Assembly (NCBI GenBank): GCA_020796225.1
Contig: CM036765.1
Location: 38,654,066-38,718,065 of the forward strand
Direction of reading: 5' to 3'
Length of the DNA stretch: 64,000 bases
From: Arion vulgaris
Taxonomy: Eukaryota > Mollusca > Gastropoda > Stylommatophora > Arionidae
Below are positions 47,801 to 56,257 of the stretch, one piece after another. The first letter of the stretch is position 1, and every line of letters starts with the position of its first letter. The notes under the pieces are model-generated. The model searched no databases and was not told where the DNA came from. It worked only from the letters and a program-made list of their open reading frames with translations. The translations under genes were made by a program, and so were the position numbers.

Positions 47801-49412
47801 GGGGACTATTATGTCACCTCTTATTGATTCTTGCATAAGGGCTTGTTTTCTTTGTCACCAGTATCCCTTGTCATTCAGGTGAGCCTTACCCCGACTTCTT
47901 AGGTACTTGTAATTTAGAACTCCAAGTAAAGGATCAAGGTCTCCTTTAGCTGTACTGTGTGCACGCTACATAATTTGTTTAGTCAAGCTGCTCTTGAAGC
48001 ACAGAATTCCCATGGTCTATGTGTTCTTGCATGATTTCATGTAATTGACAATGAGATTCTAGTAAGGTAGCAGCTGAAAAGTTGACCTAATGCACCTATT
48101 TTTCATGTTAAACTTTGTATTCCCAGTAAGACCAATGTGTGGCAGCTACATTTCTGCTGTTATGTGTTGCTTTAGTTACATATACACATAATCTTCAATT
48201 ATGGAAATAAAAAATAAGATAAATACATGATTGTTTACATGATATCTCAGTTTACTATAAATCATTTTCTAGTTAAATTTGACTAATTTCTAGCCAGGTT
48301 ACATAATATTTATTGCAAGTGACAAATTAGACAACTTTAAAATCTAGTTCTAAAGTACAACTATATAAGCAGAACTGAACTGTTGATTAAGGAGTTTGAA
48401 AGACCCCAGAGACAGCACAGGAGCCAATGAATATGGTAAATAAATAGACAGTAAACAAATATTAAAGGCCTCCAGAGAAAAAAACCCCAATTTTTCAAAC
48501 ACAGGATTTCTCTCTCTCACGCGATCACTGCCCAAACCAATGTACCAGATCTCCCCATAATCCTATTCATGTGGAAATCTGATTCATGCAGCCTTAGCAT
48601 TGGTGTGTTTTACGTCACATCTTCAGCACCATTTGGAGCTCTGGTGCTTATCCTTGGCGATGTGTCTGGTTTTAGCCAGCGTTTACTCGGTTCGCTCTCC
48701 GCTCTGTAGCCATCTAGTGTTTTTTATGATGTGGGGTAGCTAGCCCCACTCCAACCTTCATAGTCGCCTCTTACAACATGCGTGGTAGGTAACAGTGGTT
48801 CTATTCTTTACACCCCAATTTGTGCCCCGGTAACCACTCGGGCGAAACACAGGATTTGAACCACAACCTTACTTCTTACAGCATCCATTGCCTAGCCCTG
48901 CAGATGAGCGTTTTTCAGAGCACAACCAGATTGCTCTCCATAAGCAGAACTGAACTGTTGAACTAAATACAAATAAATGAGCTACCTAAAATAGCTACTT
49001 TATAATAATGCAATTTATTTGTGTTGGTTCTGTTAGTTTTTGATAACTATTTTCTATTAAACTTTCCAGTTGCAATGAAGCCTTGATGATGCAAGCTATC
49101 TATGACAACGGCCCTATAGCTGTAAGCTTTGAAGTATATAATGATTTTGTGAATTACAAGTCTGGAATATATGTACATAACACATCCAGCGTTCTGAGTG
49201 ACAGGTTTAATCCTTTTGAAATCACCAATCATGTTGTGTCTATTGTTGGTTGGGGCGTGGATTCAAATTTAGAAACATACTGGATTGTTAAAAACAGTTG
49301 GGGCACAACGTGGGGTTTAGATGGTTACTTTTGGATACGTCGTGGAACTGATGAGTGTAGTATTGAAAGTATTGCTATGGAATCAACACCTATCCTGACA
49401 TTTAATAACTGA
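32924..49412 (+). CDS. CTSC: cathepsin C (dipeptidyl peptidase 1), 8 exons, complete
   Basis: Lysosomal papain-family (C1) cysteine exopeptidase that removes dipeptides from free N-termini; in vertebrates it activates granule serine proteases. Exons: 32924-33092, 35121-35212, 36193-36398, 37613-37750, 40163-40281, 45060-45191, 47421-47592, 49070-49412. All junctions are AG/GT and phases agree, giving 1371 nt and 456 residues, close to the 463 of the human enzyme. Residues 1-22 form a signal peptide; Asp23 starts the exclusion domain (DTPANCTY), whose N-terminal Asp anchors the substrate amine in the known structure; N27 is a glycosylation sequon. The papain domain starts near L220 ([10 protein letters not shown]). 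Gln241 (oxyanion hole), Cys247 (CGSCYAF), His397 ([11 protein letters not shown]) and Asn418 (VKNSWG) are present. Tyr293 (GGFPY) matches the chloride-site Tyr. ATG 32924 is the first Met followed by a signal peptide. No disabling change seen, so probably functional. Confidence 0.96.
33396..33545 (-). repeat. family C 3' block in cathepsin C intron 1
   Basis: Minus-strand match to ctcgat ... agccagac ... ggaacacaatat ... tagggtcttggtcagtacca, the 3' end of composite repeat C, moderately diverged. Confidence 0.6.
33546..35120. other. rest of cathepsin C intron 1
   Basis: I see no recognised element. A 118-codon frame at 33833..34189 has no domain and lacks exon-like borders. Confidence 0.45.
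35121..35212 (+). CDS. CTSC: cathepsin C exon 2
   Basis: A 92-nt exon after ttcttgctgcag, encoding [16 protein letters not shown] and GFWTLIYNQ of the exclusion domain, ending aaccag|gtaaca in phase 0. It aligns with the vertebrate segment that ends FTIIYNQ. Confidence 0.92.
35870..36115 (-). pseudogene. LINE C-terminal fragment in intron 2
   Basis: Minus-strand text [26 protein letters not shown] and [11 protein letters not shown] resembles the GRPKRTWRR tail of RTE-type ORFs in a decayed state. Confidence 0.45.
36193..36398 (+). CDS. CTSC: cathepsin C exon 3
   Basis: Starts [20 protein letters not shown] and includes the conserved [14 protein letters not shown] motif of the exclusion domain. 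The donor is cacat|gtaagt, phase 2. Confidence 0.94.
36518..36712 (+). pseudogene. LINE 3' end in intron 3 with (TTA)n tail
   Basis: [20 protein letters not shown] and [13 protein letters not shown] form the C-terminal tail of an animal LINE ORF. It is followed by a stop, cctaacgggttatgggc, and (ttattatta)n at 36690-36712, the true 3' end. Confidence 0.82.
37336..37565 (+). mobile_element. tRNA-derived SINE, family 4 (intron 3)
   Basis: The head tggcaaaatgaattatagca resembles an A box and tgttcaatccatgg a B box. The body (aaaatcctaaccgaacag, tgcactagtcag) matches 38026-38255 with divergence. Confidence 0.75.
37613..37750 (+). CDS. CTSC: cathepsin C exon 4
   Basis: Encodes the propeptide ([20 protein letters not shown] ... 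[10 protein letters not shown]), matching the INAIQKSW...DMIRRSGG layout of the family. The donor is tctag|gtattt, phase 2. Confidence 0.92.
38026..38255 (+). mobile_element. tRNA-derived SINE, family 4 (intron 4)
   Basis: The head gtctggccaaatgaattaga gcatagctc and the B-box-like ctgtgttcaatttacc, then gaaaatcctaacttgaacag and ctacaggcagtaa, are shared with the copy at 37336-37565. Confidence 0.78.
39070..39210 (+). pseudogene. RNase H LINE fragment in intron 4
   Basis: Short match to the [14 protein letters not shown] box (tatattgtcctggacatgca) seen at 21800. No other part survives. Confidence 0.65.
39755..40061 (-). ncRNA. U2 snRNA-derived retrosequence in intron 4
   Basis: The minus strand begins at 40061 with atcgcttctctgccttttgg ctaagatcaaagtgtagtat, which is the 5' end of U2 snRNA with very few changes (branch-site-recognising region retained). 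The far end, cacctggtatggcacatctg ggacgg, resembles the U2 3' stem-loop IV. The middle (about 200 nt) is longer than in U2 and not recognised. It ends in a 16-nt poly(A) (39755-39770 as T) and is flanked by perfect 14-bp duplications tattaacctataac (39741-39754 and 40061-40074). It is an LINE-mobilised snRNA copy or a U2-headed SINE, probably not a functional gene. Confidence 0.85.
40163..40281 (+). CDS. CTSC: cathepsin C exon 5
   Basis: Covers the propeptide/heavy chain junction: [20 protein letters not shown], then [19 protein letters not shown] with the oxyanion-hole Gln. The donor is caag|gtaagt, phase 1. Confidence 0.95.
40405..41215 (-). pseudogene. LINE C-terminal region in intron 5
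   Basis: The minus strand has [47 protein letters not shown] and, nearer 40500, [16 protein letters not shown]. This is the post-FADD region of an RTE/L2-like ORF (KKTExMV, FKYLGxxxTSDG, YGSESW, GRxRxxWLD). Frame changes and stops make it inactive. Confidence 0.85.
41262..44435 (+). mobile_element. nearly full-length RTE-type LINE in intron 5
   Basis: The 5' end (gccgggcccgaagggagcaa ... ggcatgtcgtaagaggcact) precedes an endonuclease start [20 protein letters not shown], remnants of the APE domain to 42195, then [21 protein letters not shown], motif [16 protein letters not shown], motif [14 protein letters not shown], motif [14 protein letters not shown], and a tail [37 protein letters not shown] one-base deletion near 43175 separates ORF 42833..43180 from 43180..43854, and the APE region has several shifts. 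It ends in an (AT)n tract. Same orientation as the host gene. Confidence 0.9.
42833..43854 (+). pseudogene. RTE reverse transcriptase domain
   Basis: Two overlapping frames cover the palm: ORF to 43180 with [14 protein letters not shown] and [14 protein letters not shown], then 224 codons with [20 protein letters not shown], the catalytic D in [10 protein letters not shown] and DD in FADD. Only one frameshift separates them, so the copy is relatively young among the LINEs here. Confidence 0.88.
44486..44570. repeat. (AT)n microsatellite
   Basis: About 42 AT units directly after the RTE element, probably its microsatellite tail. ORFs reading YIYIYI across it are artefacts. Confidence 0.9.
44818..44887. 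repeat. (AT)n microsatellite
   Basis: About 34 AT units, 250 bp after the first tract, in intron 5. Confidence 0.9.
45060..45191 (+). CDS. CTSC: cathepsin C exon 6
   Basis: Carries the catalytic Cys ([20 protein letters not shown]) and [20 protein letters not shown]. Acceptor tgttctcag, donor ctcaag|gtatga. Confidence 0.95.
45482..45745 (-). pseudogene. LINE 3' end in intron 6
   Basis: The minus strand shows [26 protein letters not shown] (equivalent of TWRRTLEEELK) and a short tail to [11 protein letters not shown]. Truncated. Confidence 0.65.
45985..46420 (+). pseudogene. RNase H LINE fragment in intron 6
   Basis: [40 protein letters not shown] and [15 protein letters not shown] form the end of the RNase H domain and the Cys-containing terminus. 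ORF 46075..46413 is open. Related to 59790-60115, distinct from the TAACCAA-tailed family. Confidence 0.8.
47085..47290 (-). mobile_element. tRNA-derived SINE, family 3 (intron 6)
   Basis: The minus strand starts gggggtctctgtggctaagt ggtta (A box) and has gagttcgaatccaggtc (B box) at tRNA spacing. The body includes cctaggattgtcaacag. It lies about 130 bp before exon 7. Confidence 0.85.
47421..47592 (+). CDS. CTSC: cathepsin C exon 7
   Basis: Encodes [20 protein letters not shown] and [14 protein letters not shown] up to YLGGYYGA. Contains the chloride-site Tyr. The donor is ggcgc|gtaagt, phase 2. Confidence 0.95.
47770..47995. repeat. dispersed repeat family X, copy 3 (intron 7)
   Basis: Shares ctatgaattcaggagtagtg, cattcaggtgagcctta, ttagaactccaagtaaagga and tttagtcaagctgctcttga with 3675-3895. 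Confidence 0.6.
48600..48715 (+). repeat. family C 5' block (intron 7)
   Basis: tttggagctctggtgcttat ccttggcgatgtg and agccagcgtttactcggttc match the start of composite repeat C at 6835-6905. Confidence 0.75.
48716..48852 (-). mobile_element. family G element, 5' part (intron 7)
   Basis: Minus-strand cggggcacaaattggggtgt aaagaatagaaccactgtta and catgttgtaagaggcgacta match the head of 32083-32344. Directly adjacent to the family C block. Confidence 0.7.
49070..49412 (+). CDS. CTSC: cathepsin C exon 8 (terminal)
   Basis: Encodes [20 protein letters not shown] to the C-terminus, with the catalytic His ([14 protein letters not shown]) and Asn ([12 protein letters not shown]), and the conserved [11 protein letters not shown]. 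The stop is TGA at 49410-49412. Confidence 0.96.
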
Positions 49413-50196
49413 ATATGAGAATGTATGTGCTAATGTCAGCAGTAAATGACAACTTTGAGAAGAACTGTGCTAATTCGAATAGTAATGGCGGTGTGAGCAG
49501 TATAACAATCACACAAGCCACTAGAACAGTGCAAGACAAAAACAGAAAACCACGACACTGGGCAACAACCCAGTAGCAGTGTGACGACAAAAGAAGAAGA
49601 ATGATTAAAATGAGAATGACTGCTATTATCAACATTTAGTGATGAACATGAGAATGACTGCAAATATCAAAATTTAATGATGAATATAAGAATGACTGTG
49701 CTAGTATGAACATTTAATTATAAATATAAGAATGTATGTGCTAATATCAACATGTAATGATTACAATGAGAATGATCGCTAATATCAACATTTAATGATG
49801 AATGTAAGAACAGCTGTGCTAATATCAACAGTGAATAATGAATATGAGAATGACTGTATAAAAACTTAATATCAACAATGAATGTAATATGAAAAAGTGT
49901 AAGGCAATATTACACAAGTACAGGAACAGACAAACACATGTTTAAATCAAAATCATTCCTTTCACATTGTCAATATTTATTTACCACTTCCCTTCTAGCT
50001 AACAATATTGGAAATTGCCATTCTAGAAGAATAACATGCAAGCTTTGGAAGTTATGTTAAATGATTCTGAAGATGACTTAGACTGTGATTATTCTGATAG
50101 GGATATCAAAAGTGAATCTGATGATAATTTAGAGATGAATTGTTTGAAATGATTGATGTTCAAACTAAGTTTGTTTAATCTGGAGATCATAATAAA
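49413..50196 (+). other. CTSC: cathepsin C 3' UTR candidate with internal repeats
   Basis: Downstream of the stop, units of about 40 bp (gaatgactgtgctaatatca acatttaatgatgaatat) recur from 49415 to 49880, interrupted at 49490-49600 by the GAA-tailed LINE terminus (cacgacactgggcaacaacc). Possible polyadenylation signals are attaaa (49604-49609) and aataaa (50191-50196). Which one is used is unknown. Confidence 0.5.
50191..50196 (+). terminator. CTSC: candidate polyadenylation signal of cathepsin C
   Basis: Canonical aataaa about 780 nt after the stop codon. The nearer attaaa at 49604 lies inside an inserted LINE fragment and is an alternative. Confidence 0.35.
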
Positions 50197-50299
50197 GTAC
50201 ATGAGAGTGTACGAGAGTGTGGTCCAAGTAATTTATCCAATGAACTTAATAGAGTTTGGTCTCCTACAAATATATCATCATCAAGTAGCTTGTCCCTTC

Positions 50300-50500
50300 C
50301 AGAACTTGGCTCCCATATGACAGCAGCCCTGAAAAACTCTGTTTTTTGCAAGTTGGTCGGCGTCAGCAGCAGTCATTCTCAGATCGTCAATGACATCTTG
50401 CATCCATCGTCTTCTAGATCTTCCTCTCATTATTCATCCAAGCACCATTCCCTCCAAATTATTTTCTCTAGACACTCCTGTCGTTTGATGTGTCTGAAAT
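50300..50500 (-). pseudogene. LINE C-terminal fragment
   Basis: The minus strand reads KRQECLEKIIWREWCLDE and DDGCKMSLTI in shifting frames, equivalent to the WMDDVxDDLR tail of RTE-like elements. Weak. Confidence 0.35.
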
Positions 50501-51279
50501 ATTTAATTTTCCTTGTTTTTATGCTCTTTAATAGCTAACTCTCTATCATGCTGTCGTAGAACAGAAGCGTTTGTTCTTTTCTCTGTCCATTATATTCTAG
50601 GTACTCTTCTGTACAAATATATAATTAGCCGAAATATTGAAAATGATGGGGTAAGTCAAAAACAAATTATAGAGCAATTAGTTGTACCAAATTATTGTTT
50701 ATAATAATACTCCGATATGTGCTGTTTTTACTCAGGAGCTCAGGGAATGGGTTTTAAAGGTACAAGTGGCCACAGTTCAGAGGTTTAAGGATGTGTATAC
50801 TTACTCAGGATTTTTGTAGATTATATATTTTTGATTTCTAAACAGTTTTTCTTTAACCTTTTCACTCCGTAATTTTTCTACCTCTGGATGTATTTACAAT
50901 ACTTAATTAGCCAGTCTACTGGCTCTGTGTCATCTTGAGAAATATAGCGAGCCAGTATATCGGCATAGAAGGGTGAAGGGATTAATAATATTTTTATTAT
51001 GTTGCTTCTTATAAAGACATTTTGTGTTAAAATGTAAGATTTGACAGTACATATCTTCAACTGCTATTTGTTGTTTATTTTTCAATCAATATTTCATACT
51101 GACATTTCTCTATACTGTGTATGAAGAACTAAACATTGTCATCTTTGTTTTTTTGTGTTTGTTTATGTAATAATAAAATTTAAGAATCATTTCAACCATC
51201 ATATTTGTTTGTTGCTTTTTATTAAAACATCATTTTGGTGAGTCTGATTTTGATATTCTTCTTCTGCATTCTCACTAGA

Positions 51280-51366
51280 TTGTGATTTCGGATTCACTAA
51301 TAAAGGCAGCCGTCTGCCTCAGAATATCAGCGACGCCATACAGTTTGTATTGGACGCTGGTGTAAG
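51280..51366 (+). other. isolated exon-like segment, unrecognised
   Basis: After ctcactag the sequence codes CDFGFTNKGSRLPQNISDAI and QFVLDAG with higher GC than its surroundings, ending before a possible donor gtgtaagt. No family recognised and no partner exon found. It could be a transposon fragment. Confidence 0.2.
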
Positions 51367-51579
51367 TGGGTCACCTCTTTATTCTCAAGTCTGCATACTG
51401 GGGCAGTTCTGTAGGATATAATTCCTATGATTTTTGCTTCCCCGTTTTGGCCACCTTTGTGATGGTAGGTCTGACATTCTTACTGCGTGGCTACATCTCC
51501 AATTCAGATTGGCGACCGTAAAATCCGTTATCCCATTTCTTTTTGTGAGGGACGTTGCACCATGTTATGCCCTTACGGC

Positions 51580-51745
51580 CTGGTGCATCCGTTTTCTGCA
51601 AGCATTTGTTTCGGGTTAGCATTCCTAGCGGACACGTGCATCCGATTTCAGCCAAACCTCCTAAGTCGCCTCTTACGACATGCGTGGAAGGTAACAGTGG
51701 TTCTATTCTTTACACCCCAAATTTGGGCCCGTACCCACTTGGGCG
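51580..51745 (-). mobile_element. family G element, 5' part
   Basis: Minus-strand gggcccaaatttggggtgta aagaatagaaccactgttac, catgtcgtaagaggcgactt, then ggtttggctgaaatcggatg match 32083-32290. Confidence 0.75.
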
Positions 51746-52222
51746 TGATTTTGATATATCAGAACATGTTTATCCTTTTTTCTCTTTATCAGGCATGAGT
51801 CAGCTCTGATGAACCCCATATGAGCAAATGAGCAATTAGATCAGACACCATGCTGCAAGTTTTTCTGCTTGTAAAATCTGACAGTTACACGTCTGTAGAA
51901 ATGTGTGCTCTGTTGGATAATATGCATACACTGATGAAAATTTTGATGTGCTTGTCCTACATACTATAATGATCTATCGGATACGCAATGTACTCATGCT
52001 CTCAGCGTAAACCACACAGATCACAAAGAGTGGTTAACTTGATTGATAACAACAAACGCAAACAATAACATCTCTGTGTCATCATTTGGTCTAGAACTAG
52101 CACTGAGGAGGGATGTTTTTCTTGTTTCAGTTTACCGTACTTAGACATGGGTGTGACTTGTGCCTCTAATATTGCATCTATCCTGCAAGAAACTGTTGTG
52201 GAGAATTCGCTCTCAATTCTGT

Positions 52223-52465
52223 GAAATGAAAATCGTGGCATATCCTAAAGGACGTAGCCATCAACCACAGTAAACTAGTCGTTGATTTTCTAGGCCTCAC
52301 TTATACGTTCAGTAGTTTGCCATTGCTTTCTGAACGGTGAGGTCTATTTTTACCTTTTGTAAAATCCCACGGAAACGAATTTGCTTTCAAACTTGCCACC
52401 TGGGGTTTGAACCAGGTACGCTTGGGTTCGTGATCGAGCTCACTACTGCTTGAGCTACAGACGCG
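52223..52465 (-). mobile_element. tRNA-derived SINE, family 1
   Basis: The minus strand starts cgcgtctgtagctcaagcag tagtgag (A box) with tacctggttcaaaccccagg (B box), the best-preserved tRNA head of the family. Target duplications caattctgt lie at 52214-52222 and 52466-52474. The tail is attttcatttc. Confidence 0.9.
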
Positions 52466-52474
52466 CAATTCTGT

Positions 52475-53084
52475 AGTGGCTGTAATAGTATAGTTGTCGG
52501 AGTAAATGTATCACTATATCAACTTTCAAACTATATCTATATATTTCATGTAGACTGGTCCACTTATGCATTTTAGATCTTTTTCGAGAATGGGAATTAT
52601 TATTACTTTTGTATTTATGAATAACATTTATGCTCATTTGCTCTTTCTATAGTTCATCTGTTAAATTTATTTTATATGATAATTCTTTTTGCTAGATAAT
52701 ACACAACGTATTTCTTATATGACTATTGTTTCCATTGAAATTTAAAGCAAAAATTGCAACTTTGATCAATTTCTGTTTTTTTTTTACTCTTCTCTTGAAT
52801 TCTGCCACATTGTAATCACGAACATTTCCAGTGCACGATTGTCAATGTCCAGCTCAACAGATTAAACAATATGATTAGTCGTTGCTGCGGATGTGAATCT
52901 ACAGTACCATTAATTTGAGAAATCTTTCTATTCCGTATAATAGATGTGGTTTTTATAAGACAAACTGTGATCAACATTTATTTTCCTCACAATAACACAG
53001 CCTATCATTGGTATCAGAATGGTGTATGTGAAACCTCAGAGTGTGTGTTCGAGTTTGCACTAATTTTCGATGTGCCAGGCTCAC
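52475..53084. other. no recognised feature
   Basis: AT-rich spacer. Small ORFs only. Confidence 0.45.
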
Positions 53085-53345
53085 TGACGATGGATAAGAG
53101 GGAGGGGAACATTTCTCGGAGATCGCCTTTTGGATGAAGACACTAAAATTGACATTGAATATATTTAGCGATTTAAGGATTTAGAATTACAAGTTGTACT
53201 AGCAGAACTGAATGCCTGTGAGGAGTATGTTTATCCATCGATTCACTGAAACCATCAATATTCATACCGTTTGAAATCTCTTGTGGAGACTGAGCAACTT
53301 TGGATATGCCCGGAGTGCTATGTCAGTTAATAACCAATTACCATT
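53085..53345 (+). pseudogene. RNase H LINE 3' end, degraded
   Basis: DEDTKIDIEYI, then RFKDLELQVV and TEQLWICPECYVS, ending with ttaataaccaatt: the TAACCAA-tailed family seen at 21769-22175. Stops in all frames. Confidence 0.7.
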
Positions 53346-54767
53346 TAAGATAAATATGTTAGTTATGTCCCAACAGACACGCATAAGTCTCTAACAGGTC
53401 CATCATAGCAGGAGATAGTGTTGATTCTTGCTTCTTTAGTCAGACGAATTTGTTACCAAAGCGCCTTCCAGGTGAGGTAAAAGGTCATAGCCAATGCTTA
53501 CTTACCTTTACTTTCCGTGGCTATCACGAGTTGTCCCTGTACCTTATCACGCCGGTCGATGTCATGTCCATCAAATGTAACGCTAGAGAGGCCAGTCTTC
53601 ACTGTAAGATTTCTAAAATAATGCAGCAACGTTCATTTCTTTCATGAATTGGCATGTGAACTAAACACTGTTGACATATTACTTGTAGAATGACTGGACT
53701 ATTACGCCTGTATGATGTTCATTTTAATAAAGAAATTGAGCTGTTTACACGATTAGCAGGCATTTTGGCTAAGATCAAAGTGTGGCGCTCACTTGATTGC
53801 GGCCAAATGGTGGCAGTTTTCAAAAAACGCCAAATGATACAATAAAATCCCACACAGCGGTCTCATTCGAAAAACTGAAGGCGCTTGGAGTTTGCACGTT
53901 AAATCGTACTGGGTCCACTCGATATGGGGCACTTCCTAGTAGAGCCCAATAAAAGAGGAAATTTGTTTTAGCCGTATGAACGTGGAACACAATTTACATT
54001 AACCAATAGATAGAAGTGAAAACATAACTACAGAATCTAGTGTATAAATAAATATTTAATTCCAAAGAGAAGTTTAAACATATATCAAAATAAACATCAA
54101 TTCCACTTTACATGTGCTTAATAATAATGAAAAAAATTACAACAGTACATTGTTTCGTCCGTATGTTTGTCTGTCGCTAACTACAAACAAACCAATTTGA
54201 TAATATATTTATCTTGTCTTTCTCAAAGACTAGACATTTCTTCTTTAACATTAGATCAGTAGTAGACAAATCAGTCTTGTTTTTCTTTCAGTTTACATAA
54301 TCTGTTTTTGTAGGTCTATTCTGTCTTTGCCCACGTGGCCACTCTCTATTTCTCTCCTGCAGACACACACACGCACACCATGGCGCGTCCAAGTTAACTT
54401 TACTGTATTTCGATATCGTAACCTCGTCTCTACATTATGCCATTACTGTTGCTAAGTCTGTTGTGCTGTATGTAACGTAACGATTGCTCAAAAGATATTA
54501 TTTTGCTCAGTAGATAGTCTTGGCAAGAACTGAAGTCAGATACACACATCCTTGAGAAAGAAGACCCCAATATCTGATTTCGAATGGCACTTGCGACTGT
54601 GCCAAACTTTACGACAAAATACGCGTATATAAAACGTCACAGACACAAAAGTCCGTTTCTCGTCTTTGCATCGGAGATATGTAGGAGTTGGAAGTCAAAT
54701 AAATGCACGTTATTGTGGCGGTTCCAAAACTATCTCATTAGGTATTGTAATGTTTCTTCAATCAGTG
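53346..54767. other. 3' flank / 3' UTR of the minus-strand gene, no other feature
   Basis: The minus-strand gene ends at 54768. A minus-strand ATTAAA signal lies at 54060-54055, about 700 nt downstream of the stop, as a possible poly(A) signal. Further left I recognise nothing. Confidence 0.4.
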
Positions 54768-56257
54768 CTAATCTGTATCTTCGTCATCATCTCTGTACCG
54801 TGTAGTTCTTCGCCGGCTATTTGACCGATTCATGTTCATGTCCTTAGATTTACGAAGAATGTGTGAAGAAGCAGATCTGTTATAATTCACAGCGTGAGAA
54901 ACGTTTTTCAATATACCTTTAACTTTCTTCGGAGTGCCTGACTGACAAAGTCTATCTACATTAGGAGATCTTTTGAGGGCTGGAATATCTTCACTTTTTG
55001 TCGTGGTTATGCGTTTTTGTGAGCCCAAACTCTTTGGCCGAGAACTGCTCCATAAGTCGCCACGTCTTATTAGTTTGCTTGTATTGTATTCCCCTTCTTC
55101 AATTTGTTGTTGTGTACCATACGAGCCACAGGATGTTGTGTCTCCAGATTTTAATGATATATTTGGTCCGCTGTATTTGCGATAGTCTTCTGTGTCATCA
55201 TCGCTAGTATAATCCCCAGTTTTCTGAAAATTAACTGACTCTGTATTGTCTGAACTATGCGATTGATCCTCGTATGAGCTTGATAACTCCTGACCAACCT
55301 TATTTTTTTTCAAATCAGTACTGTTCTCTTGTGCGTTATACTGATGAGATCTAGGACTTAACTTATTTCGTTTAATTACTCTTTGTTTTTGCTTTCTAGA
55401 GTTATAGCTTCTGTCTGTGTTTTCCGAATAAACTTGAAGGCTCAGTTGATCTCTGCCTCCTACATCACTTTCTGATAATTTGTTTGTGGATCCATATCCA
55501 TCATCGTCAAGACTTGCTCTATTGATATTGTCCTCTTCTGTATCGGATTCAACCAAGACTTGTCTACTCTCATCTTCAGACTCGTCTTGCTCACTCTCAC
55601 TTGCTTCATCATTGTTGCAAAATTGCAAATTATCCATTCTACTATCTTCACAGTTGATACCACGTCTTCGATTTGCCCTCTGACCTCTTTCACTGCTATC
55701 TTGATCAGTGTGCCCTAACTGCTGTCTTTGCTGTATAGATTTACAAGACATATCAGAGTCTGGCAGATTACAAGGCTGTACTTGTCCATGTGAATTACAA
55801 TTTGACATAGAAGAAACGGATGAGGAGTTTGAGTTGTTGTGAATAGTGTTGGGGTAGGGATACGTATATGGGTAAGGTGTGTATGTGTATGTCTGTGGAA
55901 TCCAGGGGTATGGTGGGGCTTGAGGTATTGGATGAAGACCGTTACCGAAGTACTCTGGACGAGGTAACCCTTGTGGTATGCCATTGTGCATGTTCATAGG
56001 GTAAGTTTCCAGATTTTGGGTTGGATTGACGTATCCATGACCCATAGCCTGGGGACAAGGGTAGTTTTGTCCTTGGGGAAAACTGGTGGTTGTATTAAGT
56101 TCATGTCTGATTTTTGTCCGGGGTGCGAAATTCTTACCATGCTGACTATGTAGCTCTGAACGACTGACTTTCTTCCTTTCGGAATTATCTGGCGGACATG
56201 ATTCTACACAGTCGTAATACACGGGTTCCTGGTTGACATTTTTATTATTTTGTGAAT
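54768..56257 (-). CDS. minus-strand gene, terminal exon
   Basis: A 1490-nt last exon after ttgtctccgtag, starting SQNNKNVNQEPVYYDCVESC. Order: Gln/Pro region with many Tyr-Pro pairs (about 55,840-55,960), Asn/Ser run, acidic Ser-rich block (about 55,480-55,640), RKQKQRVIKRNK basic patch, then TPKKVKGILKNVSHAV and the Arg/Ser-rich C-terminus. The shorter 484-codon open frame starts at a GTG; the exon extends 11 codons further upstream. Confidence 0.85.

Noticed and set aside
50040..50200. Acidic N-terminal peptide (EDDLDCDYSDRDIKSESDDN) like a piggyBac transposase start
   Set aside because: The stretch is too short, no transposase core follows, and no TTAA-flanked ends were found.
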